64,000 nucleotides of DNA from the NCBI RefSeq assembly GCF_900107925.1, contig NZ_FNUJ01000017.1, forward strand, positions 1-64,000. The letters are read 5' to 3'. The notes under the pieces are model-generated. The model searched no databases. It had not been told where the DNA came from and worked only from the letters and a program-made list of their open reading frames with translations. The translations under genes and the position numbers were made by a program. Shown here piece after piece: positions 8,020 through 14,988 of the stretch. The stretch comes from Amycolatopsis pretoriensis. Its GTDB lineage: Bacteria; Actinomycetota; Actinomycetes; Mycobacteriales; Pseudonocardiaceae. Every line of letters starts with the position of its first letter. Within the stretch, counting starts at the first letter, position 1.

Positions 8020-8685
8020 TCAGTCCGGTACCCGGTCGATTCCCCGGTAGTAGCCCTGGAATTCGGGCCAGCCCTCGCCGACCCCCTGGTACGCGCTGAG
8101 CTGCCAGCCCAGCGGCACCGCGGTCAGCCGGTTCGTGGCGCGGTCGAACACCGGCGCCTCGGAGTAGGCGATGAACGCCGCCAGAGTCGGGACGGTGTCG
8201 AGGATGAAGCGCACGGGAGTGCCGTCGGCGAGTCCCGGTTCCTCCAGCCGGCGGAAGACCTCGACCTTGTCCGCGAAGGAAAGGTTGGCGAACGCCGCGG
8301 CGAACGGCCCCAGCACGGAGGCCGGCGCGACCTCGGCCGCGACGAGGTTCAGGATCGCCGCGACGGCCGCCGCGCCGGGCAGGTTCAGGTCGAACGGCCG
8401 GCCCACCAGCGGGTACGGGATCGCCTGGTCGTAGACGTACTCCAGCGCGGGTCCGGCGCCCGCGGCGACCCCACCGTCCGAAGTGGAGGTTCGTCCCTGG
8501 TGGACGGAGAACCGGTCCCGGCCCGGCACGAGGAAGGCGACGAGCCCGTCGAAGGCGTCCTTGATCGGCGGCAGGCTCGCCGCTTCGGCCGGCGCCGCAC
8601 GGAAAGCGAGCAGCAGCGGAACCGCCGCCGCCCCGCCCAGCACCGCGCGCCGTCCGATCGGGAACCGTTCTCCGGGCACCGCCAT
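8020..8685 (-). CDS. Gluconate 2-dehydrogenase subunit 3-like, Tat-exported small subunit
   Basis: A 221-residue protein with a twin-arginine signal (IGRRAVLGGAAAVPLLLAF) and an Ala-x-Ala cleavage region near residue 35. The mature part resembles the gamma subunit of membrane gluconate dehydrogenases, which carries the export signal for the flavin subunit. ATG 8685 was chosen because GGTGGTGATC precedes it and it places the RR motif near the N-terminus; a longer frame upstream reads as non-coding. It is translated ahead of the GMC gene in the same direction. Subunit pairing is inferred from gene order. Confidence 0.75.
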   Translation of the reverse strand: MAVPGERFPIGRRAVLGGAAAVPLLLAFRAAPAEAASLPPIKDAFDGLVAFLVPGRDRFSVHQGRTSTSDGGVAAGAGPALEYVYDQAIPYPLVGRPFDLNLPGAAAVAAILNLVAAEVAPASVLGPFAAAFANLSFADKVEVFRRLEEPGLADGTPVRFILDTVPTLAAFIAYSEAPVFDRATNRLTAVPLGWQLSAYQGVGEGWPEFQGYYRGIDRVPD

Positions 8686-8929
8686 GATCACCACCGCGTC
8701 TCGCGTACCTGCGCCGATTGCGTTCGTGGACAACGACTCTAGGAGGATCCGGCGGCCTCGCCGGTCATTCCGGGCGGACCACCCGATCGGCCGCCGCGCG
8801 GTTGTGGCCGCTGACGGAGTCCGCCCCGCTTCGCCCGTCGTGCCGTGACAAATCCGCCGGATGAACGCGGCAACCGGAGTACATCGGAAGTTCGTGCGCA
8901 AGCCACTCCGTCCGGGTACGGTGCCTCAC

Positions 8930-10435
8930 GTGAAGACGAGGATGCCGCTCGCCCTGGCCCTGTCCGCCGCGCTCACCCTCGCGCTGAGCTCCCCGGCCCA
9001 AGCTCACGGCGAGGACGTGCTCGCGCCGGGGCTGACCGTCTCCACCACGGTCACCGGCGAAGGGACCGGCCACAACTCCTGGACCATCACCACGCAGGTG
9101 CCCGGCGGGTCGAGCCCCGACCCGGACGCGCCGCCGTCCGCACTCGGGAGCCGTGAGCACGCCGACGCGCTCGTGACCGCCCTACGTGGCAAGGGTTTCG
9201 CCGCGCGCGCCGAAGAAGTCGACTGGCCCGCCTTCGCCGACACCCCCCGGGGTCCGCTCGGCTGGCGCGTGCGGGTCGGCTCCTTCGCCGACCGCGCGCA
9301 GGCCGCCGCCACCGCGAGCGCCATGACCGCCCACGGCTTCACCGGCGCCGTCGAGTGGACCGGCCAGGACGGACCGGAAGCGCGAGGGCCGCAACGCGTC
9401 CGCGTCGCCGTCGTCGATCCGCGGCGGTTCCGCGGTGACGTCGTGGCCTCGCACGGCGAGTCGGTCGCGGGCCGACGCACGACGTCGGCGCTCGCGGCGG
9501 CCGCGGGCGCACTGGTCGGGACCAACGGCGGCTTCTTCGTCATCGACCCGCGCGACGGCATCCCCGGCGAACCGGCCGGCATCGGCGTCTACCAGGGCCT
9601 CCTGCAGAGCGAGGCCACCAGCGGACGGCCCGCGCTGCTGCTCGGCGACCGGCCGTCGATCGGCGTCCCGCGGACCTCGCTCACCATCGGTGGCCGCGAG
9701 GTCGACGGCGTCAACCGCAAGCCCGGCCTGGTCCGCAACTGCGGCGAGCCCGGCGACGTCCCGACGGACCGGCCGCTGCACGACACGACGTGCACCCACG
9801 CCGACGAGCTCGTGCTCTTCACCCCGCAGCTCGGCACGCCGACCCCGGCCGGCGACGGCGTCGAGGCCGTGCTGGACGCCCGGGACGTCGTCACGGCGGT
9901 GCGGCCGGCCGGTGGCGACGTGCCCGCCGGCGGGCACACCGTGCAGGGCATCGGCGCGGCGGCGACGTGGCTGACCGGGCACGCGCGGCCCGGCACGAAA
10001 CTGCCGGTGACGACGCGCATGTTCGAGGCCGGCCACCCGGTCCACCCCGCCGGCGTCGTCAACGGCGGCCCGTGGCTCGTCCGCGACGGCCGGATCGCGG
10101 TCGACGCGGCTTCGGACGGCATCGTGCACCCGGGCGACCCGTCCTTCGTGTACGGCTGGGGCGTGAAGCGCAACCCGCGCACGATGGTCGGTCTCGACCG
10201 GCGGGGACGGCTGCTGGTCGTCACCGCCGACGGGCGTCAGCCGGGCTTCGCGGAAGGGCTTTCCCTGATCGAGGGCGCGAAGCTGATGGCGCGGCTGGGC
10301 GCGGTGACGGCGATCAACCTCGACGGCGGCGGCTCGACCGCGATGGCGATCGACGGCAAGCTGGTCAGCTCACCGTCCGACGCGACGGGCGAGCGCCCGG
10401 TCGGCGACGCGCTGCTGGTGCTGCCGCGGCGGTGA
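8930..10435 (+). CDS. Secreted phosphodiester glycosidase (NAGPA/DUF2233 family) with SPOR-like region
   Basis: About 501 residues. A Sec signal (LALALSAALTLALSSPAQA) is followed by a SPOR-like repeat region (WRVRVGSFADRAQAAATASA). The NAGPA domain follows, with the family marks GTNGGFFVI, VNGGPWLVRDGR, NPRTMVGLD and the late NLDGGGSTAM. Relatives hydrolyse phosphodiester-linked sugars (uncovering enzyme) or act on wall polymers. GTG 8930 was taken as start; GTG 8921 and ATG 8942 are also in frame and no ribosome site decides. The SPOR-like part suggests cell-wall contact. The gene stands alone between divergent and downstream unrelated genes. Confidence 0.85.
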   Translation: MKTRMPLALALSAALTLALSSPAQAHGEDVLAPGLTVSTTVTGEGTGHNSWTITTQVPGGSSPDPDAPPSALGSREHADALVTALRGKGFAARAEEVDWPAFADTPRGPLGWRVRVGSFADRAQAAATASAMTAHGFTGAVEWTGQDGPEARGPQRVRVAVVDPRRFRGDVVASHGESVAGRRTTSALAAAAGALVGTNGGFFVIDPRDGIPGEPAGIGVYQGLLQSEATSGRPALLLGDRPSIGVPRTSLTIGGREVDGVNRKPGLVRNCGEPGDVPTDRPLHDTTCTHADELVLFTPQLGTPTPAGDGVEAVLDARDVVTAVRPAGGDVPAGGHTVQGIGAAATWLTGHARPGTKLPVTTRMFEAGHPVHPAGVVNGGPWLVRDGRIAVDAASDGIVHPGDPSFVYGWGVKRNPRTMVGLDRRGRLLVVTADGRQPGFAEGLSLIEGAKLMARLGAVTAINLDGGGSTAMAIDGKLVSSPSDATGERPVGDALLVLPRR

Positions 10436-10501
10436 CTCAGGCCAGGCCGGCGCGGCCGCCTTGAGCACTTCGAGTCCGGTGTAGACCCGGGACGCGGAAC
10501 T

Positions 10502-11131
10502 GTGGTGTTGGATGGCCGCGTGGAGCAGAAGAAATCATCCGAGCGCCTGGTGTTCTTCACCGACGCCGTGGTCGCGATCGCGTTGACGTTGCTGATCCTG
10601 CCGCTCGCGGACCTGGTGCCGGAGCTGGTCACGGAGCACAAGCCCGCGGTGGACGCCATCACCGGGAACTGGTCGAAGATCTTCAGCTTCGTGCTGAGCT
10701 TCGCCGTCATCGGCCGGTTCTGGTCGGTCCACCACGGCATCTTCGAGCACGTCCGCCACTACAGCACGGCGCTCGTGCGCGCCAACTTCGCCTGGCTGCT
10801 GACGATCGTCGTGCTGCCCTTCCCCACCGAGCTGATCGGCGCGTACCGGACCGAGCGCTTCACCGTGCTCTTCTACCTGGGGACGTTGCTGGCCAGCAGC
10901 CTGTGCCACACGACGATGGTCACCATCATCCGCCGCAGCCCGCAGATCCGCGGGGACGCCGATCCCGTGTCGGACGAGACGTACTGGAACCACGTGCTGA
11001 GCGCGGTCGTGTTCGCGCTCGCGGTCGTGGTGGCGCTGATCCAGCCCGGCCTCGGCTACTACGTGCTGCTGTTGCTGGTGTTCCCGGGGCGGATCGCCCG
11101 GTGGCTGCGGGCGCGCCGCACCGCCCGGTAA
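10502..11131 (+). CDS. TMEM175-family (DUF1211) potassium channel-like protein
   Basis: About 209 residues with six hydrophobic segments. The first helix bears the TMEM175 signature R-x3-F-[ST]-D (RLVFFTDAVVAIALTLLIL), followed later by FWSVHHGIFEHVRH. Bacterial members form tetrameric potassium-permeable channels without a classical selectivity filter. The start is uncertain: GTG 10502 and GTG 10505 are adjacent and there is no clear ribosome site. It stands alone, with a short gap before a possible leader peptide. Ion selectivity is family knowledge, not visible in the sequence. Confidence 0.85.
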   Translation: MVLDGRVEQKKSSERLVFFTDAVVAIALTLLILPLADLVPELVTEHKPAVDAITGNWSKIFSFVLSFAVIGRFWSVHHGIFEHVRHYSTALVRANFAWLLTIVVLPFPTELIGAYRTERFTVLFYLGTLLASSLCHTTMVTIIRRSPQIRGDADPVSDETYWNHVLSAVVFALAVVVALIQPGLGYYVLLLLVFPGRIARWLRARRTAR

Positions 11132-11203
11132 ATCGGTGGGCAGGGCGGCGCCGGGCCGCTATCGTGCCGGTTGACCGTGACTCGACGCCGGGAGGTGAGC
11201 CCC

Positions 11204-11257
11204 ATGAACGCTGTTTCGATGTGGGTGCTCCCCTCGTCGTCACGGTCGGGCGACTGA
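11204..11257 (+). CDS. Putative 17-residue leader peptide
   Basis: A short frame, MNAVSMWVLPSSSRSGD, with a good ribosome site (GGGAGGTGAG) seven bases before ATG. It ends 49 bases before the acetyltransferase start. A GC-rich stem-loop lies between the two. The arrangement is like a translational attenuator, but the peptide has no run of one amino acid and could be chance. Confidence 0.35.
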   Translation: MNAVSMWVLPSSSRSGD

Positions 11258-11270
11258 CGTAGGGGTCGCC

Positions 11271-11291
11271 GGGAGCGCTTCGAGCACTCCC
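11271..11291 (+). promoter_or_regulatory. Small hairpin between leader peptide and acetyltransferase
   Basis: GGGAGCGCTTCGAGCACTCCC folds into a stem with one mismatch and a TCG loop. It lies 13 bases after the leader stop and 15 bases before the acetyltransferase ATG. It may modulate readthrough or ribosome loading; no alternative fold was found. Confidence 0.3.
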
Positions 11292-11306
11292 GAGAGGTAC
11301 AGACCC

Positions 11307-12089
11307 ATGCAAACCACGCATTTCACATCGGGCGAACCCGCGGTGGTGATCACGCGGGTCGCGCCACGCCATTGGCACGCCTTGGACGACGACGTCGTGA
11401 TCGGCCGCGGCGAAGCCACCACGCGGCCCGACGGGCGCGTCTTCCTGAGCGTCGACGCCTGGCACCGGTCGGTTTTCGACCAGCTCGCCGACGCGATGCT
11501 CGCGGACCTGCCCACTCCCGTGTACACGGTCGTCGACGAGGTCCACACCGACCTGACGGCGGGGTGGGAACGCGCCGGCTTCACGATCCGCCGTCGCGAG
11601 TGGGAGTACCTGGTGCCCACCCGGCAGCCGACCGCGGTCCCGCCACCAGGTGTGACGCTGGTGCCGCGCGGCTCGGCTTCGGAAGGCCCGCTGCGCGAGC
11701 TGGACCGCGTGGTCCGGGCCGAGGTCGAGGCGAGCGTCGGCTGGCAGGAGATGCCGGCCGAGGTGCTGCCCCGGGCGGCCGGCGACACCGTCGTGGACCC
11801 GGGGCTCTACGCGGCCGCGGTGTCGGGCGGGGCGTACGTCGGCCTGGTCCGGGTCGTCCAGGTGACGCGGCTGCCGCGGATCGGGCTGATCGCGGTCCGC
11901 GCGGACCGGCAGCGCCGCGGCATCGCCCGCGCGCTCCTGGCCGAAGTCCTGGGCTCGTTGCACGCGGCGGGAATCCCCACGGCGTCCGCCGAGGTGAACG
12001 AGGCCAACCCGGCGGCCACGGCGCTGTTCGAGAGCGTCGGCGCCCGGCGGGCGAGCAGCACCCTGGAGCTGGTGCGCCATGGCGGATAA
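11307..12089 (+). CDS. GNAT-family N-acetyltransferase
   Basis: A 260-residue protein whose C-terminal half is a GNAT domain. The acetyl-CoA loop is RADRQRRGIARALLAEVL (Q/RxxGxG/A type), followed by EVNEANPAATALFESVGAR, the usual C-terminal strand. The N-terminal ~115 residues look like a second, degenerate acetyltransferase-like lobe. It would transfer acetyl from acetyl-CoA to an unknown amine. ATG 11307 follows GAGAGG. The end overlaps the IF-1 gene by 11 bases, so expression of the two is probably coupled. Confidence 0.85.
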   Translation: MQTTHFTSGEPAVVITRVAPRHWHALDDDVVIGRGEATTRPDGRVFLSVDAWHRSVFDQLADAMLADLPTPVYTVVDEVHTDLTAGWERAGFTIRRREWEYLVPTRQPTAVPPPGVTLVPRGSASEGPLRELDRVVRAEVEASVGWQEMPAEVLPRAAGDTVVDPGLYAAAVSGGAYVGLVRVVQVTRLPRIGLIAVRADRQRRGIARALLAEVLGSLHAAGIPTASAEVNEANPAATALFESVGARRASSTLELVRHGG

Positions 12090-12300
12090 GGGCGGCATCG
12101 AAGTCGAGGGCACCGTGATCGAGTGCCTGCGCAACGCCACCTTCAAGGTGGAACTGCCGAACGGGCACCACGTCCTGGCCCACATCAGCGGGAAGATCCG
12201 GAAGAACTACATCAAGATCCTGCCGTTCGACCGGGTCCTGGTGGAGCTGAGCCCGTACGACCTCGCCCGCGGCCGCATCCTGTTCCGCTACCGCACCTAG
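12079..12300 (+). CDS. infA: Translation initiation factor IF-1, probable second copy
   Basis: A 73-residue S1/OB-fold protein closely following IF-1 along its length (IEVEGTVIECLRNATFKVEL, then HHVLAHISGKIRKNYIKILP). It differs from the usual actinobacterial IF-1 at several sites (ECLRNATF, KNYIKILPFD, ILFRYRT), and the typical infA neighbours (rpmJ, rpsM, rpsK) are absent, so it is probably a paralogue. It starts inside the acetyltransferase gene (ATG 12079, 11-base overlap). Its stop overlaps the convergent ubiD stop by four bases. Role in initiation under special conditions is inference. Confidence 0.9.
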   Translation: MADKGGIEVEGTVIECLRNATFKVELPNGHHVLAHISGKIRKNYIKILPFDRVLVELSPYDLARGRILFRYRT

Positions 12301-13745
12301 TCGCCCGCCAGGTCCGCGCGCCACTTGCGTTCGAGCTCCCGCAAGAAGGCCGGGGAGCTTTCCGCCACCCGCGGAAAGCTCTCCAGCCGCTCGTAGGGGC
12401 GGCAGGCGTCGATGATCGCGCGGCTGCTGAACGGCGGCTCGCCCGGCACGGACAGCGGGTCCAGTTTGCTGCCCCACGTCCGGTTCATCACCTCGATGTC
12501 CCCGGCCGGGTCGCTGCGCGTCGACATCGCCCAGACGACCTGGTCGAGGTCGGCCGGGTCGATGTCGTCGTCGACCACCACGACGTACCGGTTCATGTAC
12601 GCCGCCGCCGGGCACTGGGCGGTCAGGTACGCCACCTGGCGCGCGTGACCCGCGTACCGCTGCTTCAGCGAGACCGCGATGAACAGCCGGCCGCCGCCCG
12701 ATTCGTGGGCCCACGCCTTGACCACGCCCGGGACACCCGACGCGGCCAGCTCGTCCTGGATCATCGCCGACTTCATCACCGTGCGCATGTACGAGTAGTC
12801 GTGCGGTGGCTTGCCCGGTGGGGCGCCGAGCAGGATCGGGTCGTCGCGGTGGTACAGCCGCGTGATCTCCACCGCGAGGTTCGGCCGGCGCAGGCCCGTG
12901 TAGTACCCGGTCCACTCGCCGAACGGGCCCTCCTCGCGCAGGTGGTCCGGCCGCAGCCAGCCCTCGATCGCGAGCTCGCTGCCCGCCGGGATCGGCAGCC
13001 CGGTGTCCGGCCCGGTGACGACCGGGACGCGCTCGCCGAGCACGGCGCCGGCGTACTCCAGTTCGGAAATCCCGTGCGGTACCTCGGTTCCCCCGAGCAC
13101 CAGCAGCAGCGGGTCGTGTCCGAAGGAGACGGTCACCGGCGCGCGGCCTTCGCGCTCGAACCAGCGCCGGATGTTCTGGTCGCCGTGCTTGCCCGGGACC
13201 ACCGCGAGGGTGACACTGCGGCCTTCGTCGGCCACCTCCATCCGGTAGCAGCCTCCATTGTGGACGCCGGTATCGGGATCGCTGGTGACGACGAAGCAGC
13301 CGGTCCCGATGAACCGGCCGCCGTCGTGCTCGTGCCAGCGCGGCACCGGGAACGTCAACAAGTCGACTTCGTCGCCGGGCACCTCGTTGGCCAGCAGCGG
13401 CGCGTCTTCGACCGGCCGGACCGGGAAGTCGCGGGCCGACGCCGCCCAGCGGGACGGCTTGCCGCGCAGCGCTTCGACCACGCCGACGTCGTCGAGGTCG
13501 TCGCCCAGGCGCAGCGACCGCCCGAACCGCCGCGGCGAGCCGGTGCTGCCGGTGAGCACGCGCAGCCCCGCCGGGTAGCCGGCGATCTCGTCGAACAGCA
13601 CCGCGGGCGTCCCGGGCAGCCGGTAGCTCAGCTCGGCGATCCCGCCGAGTTCGAGGTCCCAGTGCGCGCCCCGCACGGTCCGCAACTCCCCGAAGCCGGC
13701 GACGGCGTCGAGGTGCGAACGCAGGCTCAGCAGCGGTTCCGTCAC
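12297..13745 (-). CDS. UbiD-family prenyl-FMN-dependent decarboxylase
   Basis: A 482-residue member of the UbiD/HmfF/Fdc family, which reversibly decarboxylates aromatic or unsaturated acids with prenylated FMN. Visible family marks are NGGCYRMEV, the P-x-G-x-E-x-A-I-E-G segment (IPAGSELAIEGWL) and EEGPFGEWTGYY with the acidic active-site residues. The start GTG 13745 overlaps the hydrolase stop (GTGA). It is the last gene of a five-gene minus-strand operon ending in a convergent overlap with infA. A ubiX gene, needed to make the cofactor, lies in the divergent arm at 22594, strong support for a working decarboxylase. The substrate is unknown. Confidence 0.9.
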   Translation of the reverse strand: MTEPLLSLRSHLDAVAGFGELRTVRGAHWDLELGGIAELSYRLPGTPAVLFDEIAGYPAGLRVLTGSTGSPRRFGRSLRLGDDLDDVGVVEALRGKPSRWAASARDFPVRPVEDAPLLANEVPGDEVDLLTFPVPRWHEHDGGRFIGTGCFVVTSDPDTGVHNGGCYRMEVADEGRSVTLAVVPGKHGDQNIRRWFEREGRAPVTVSFGHDPLLLVLGGTEVPHGISELEYAGAVLGERVPVVTGPDTGLPIPAGSELAIEGWLRPDHLREEGPFGEWTGYYTGLRRPNLAVEITRLYHRDDPILLGAPPGKPPHDYSYMRTVMKSAMIQDELAASGVPGVVKAWAHESGGGRLFIAVSLKQRYAGHARQVAYLTAQCPAAAYMNRYVVVVDDDIDPADLDQVVWAMSTRSDPAGDIEVMNRTWGSKLDPLSVPGEPPFSSRAIIDACRPYERLESFPRVAESSPAFLRELERKWRADLAGD

Positions 13746-14512
13746 GACGGCTCCCCGGCGAAGTGCGCGGCGACGACCGGCCACCGGTCGGGCCGTTCCA
13801 GCAGGCTCAGGTGCCGTGCGCGGTCGAGCACCTCCAGCCGCGCGCCCGCGATCCCGGCCGCCAGCTCGCGGGACATCGCCGGCGGTGTCGCGTAGTCCTC
13901 CGCGCCGACCAGCACCAGGGTTTCGGCCCGGACGTCGCCGAGCCGGTCCCGCGCGTCCAAGGTGCCGAGGGCCCGGCACGCGGCCGCGTGCGCCTTCGAA
14001 TCCGTCGCGACGAAGATGTCGCACACGCGCTCGACCTCGTCGGGGCGCGACGCGCGGAACGCGTCGGCGAACCAGCGGTCCCGCTGGAACTCCAGCTGGG
14101 CGCGGCGGTCCAGGCCGAGCGCGCGTTCGGCCCGCTGGGCCCACTCGGCGGCGCTGTCCGGGCCGTACCACGCGGTCGCGTCGGCGAGGACGAGCCGGTG
14201 CACGAGGTCCGGCCGGCTCGCGGCGAGCACCAGCGCCGTGCTGCCGCCCATGGACAGCCCGATGACGTCCGCGGGTCCGGCGCCGAAGTCCTCGATGACG
14301 GCGGCCGCGTCGGCGGCCATGTCCTCCACCGAGAACTCCGCGCCGTCCCACGAGGACTCGCCGTGCCCGCGCGCGTCGAGGGCGAGGACCTGGTGCCGCT
14401 GCCCGAGGTACTCCGCGACCGGGTCCCAGACCGCGCCGCTGAGCGCGAGCGGGTGCAGGAGCACGACGGGCCGGCCGCGGGTCCCGGTGCGGTGGACGTG
14501 CAGCTCTTTCAC
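13742..14512 (-). CDS. Alpha/beta hydrolase, PcaD-like
   Basis: A 256-residue alpha/beta hydrolase with nucleophile elbow GLSMGG, oxyanion-region motif LLHPLALSGAVWDP, an acidic residue in VLVGAEDYATPP and a late His (RARHLSLLERP). The overall shape is like 3-oxoadipate enol-lactonase and similar ring-cleavage hydrolases. GTG 14512 overlaps the stop of the Fe-S subunit gene and the end overlaps ubiD, so all are co-translated. In this operon it may hydrolyse a lactone, lactam or ester made by the molybdenum hydroxylase or decarboxylase; that is inference. Confidence 0.85.
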   Translation of the reverse strand: MKELHVHRTGTRGRPVVLLHPLALSGAVWDPVAEYLGQRHQVLALDARGHGESSWDGAEFSVEDMAADAAAVIEDFGAGPADVIGLSMGGSTALVLAASRPDLVHRLVLADATAWYGPDSAAEWAQRAERALGLDRRAQLEFQRDRWFADAFRASRPDEVERVCDIFVATDSKAHAAACRALGTLDARDRLGDVRAETLVLVGAEDYATPPAMSRELAAGIAGARLEVLDRARHLSLLERPDRWPVVAAHFAGEPS

Positions 14513-14988
14513 GCGCTCTTCCTTCCTTCGCGGGCTTCGCGACGGGCGGCCGCGGCCTTGATCGCGGTGCGGATCTCGCCGTAGGTGCCGCAGCGGCAGA
14601 TGTTGCCTTCCAGGTGCTCGGTGACGTCGTCGTCGGTCGGGCGCGGGTTCTCTTCGAGGAGTTCGTGCGCCATCAGCACGAACCCGGGGATGCAGTAGCC
14701 GCACTGCATCGCCCGCGCCGCGACGAACTCCGCGACCACCTCGTCGCCCTCCGGGAGCCCGTCGGCCGTGGTGATCCGGGCGTCGTCGTACCGCGCGGCG
14801 CGGGTCAGGCAGCTGGAGACACTGCGTCCGCTCACCAGGACAGTGCAGGCCCCACACGCGCCGACACCGCAGCCTTCGCGCGCGCTCGTCACGCCGAACT
14901 CGCGGCGCAGCACGTCGAGCAGCAGCTCGTCGTCCGCGACGGCGAGGCGGCGGCGCCGGCCGTTGACGGTCAGCTGGATCTCCCTCAT
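14509..14988 (-). CDS. Molybdenum hydroxylase small subunit, 2x[2Fe-2S]
   Basis: A 159-residue protein with both clusters of the CoxS/xanthine-dehydrogenase small subunit: a plant-type set (CGVGACGACTVL with a later SSCL) at residues 40-65 and the C-terminal set (AMQCGYCIPGFV and GNICRCGTYGEI). It passes electrons from the molybdenum centre to the FAD subunit. ATG 14988 overlaps the large-subunit stop (ATGA). The full set of subunits is present in the order CoxG-like, FAD, molybdenum, Fe-S. Confidence 0.93.
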   Translation of the reverse strand: MREIQLTVNGRRRRLAVADDELLLDVLRREFGVTSAREGCGVGACGACTVLVSGRSVSSCLTRAARYDDARITTADGLPEGDEVVAEFVAARAMQCGYCIPGFVLMAHELLEENPRPTDDDVTEHLEGNICRCGTYGEIRTAIKAAAARREAREGRKSA

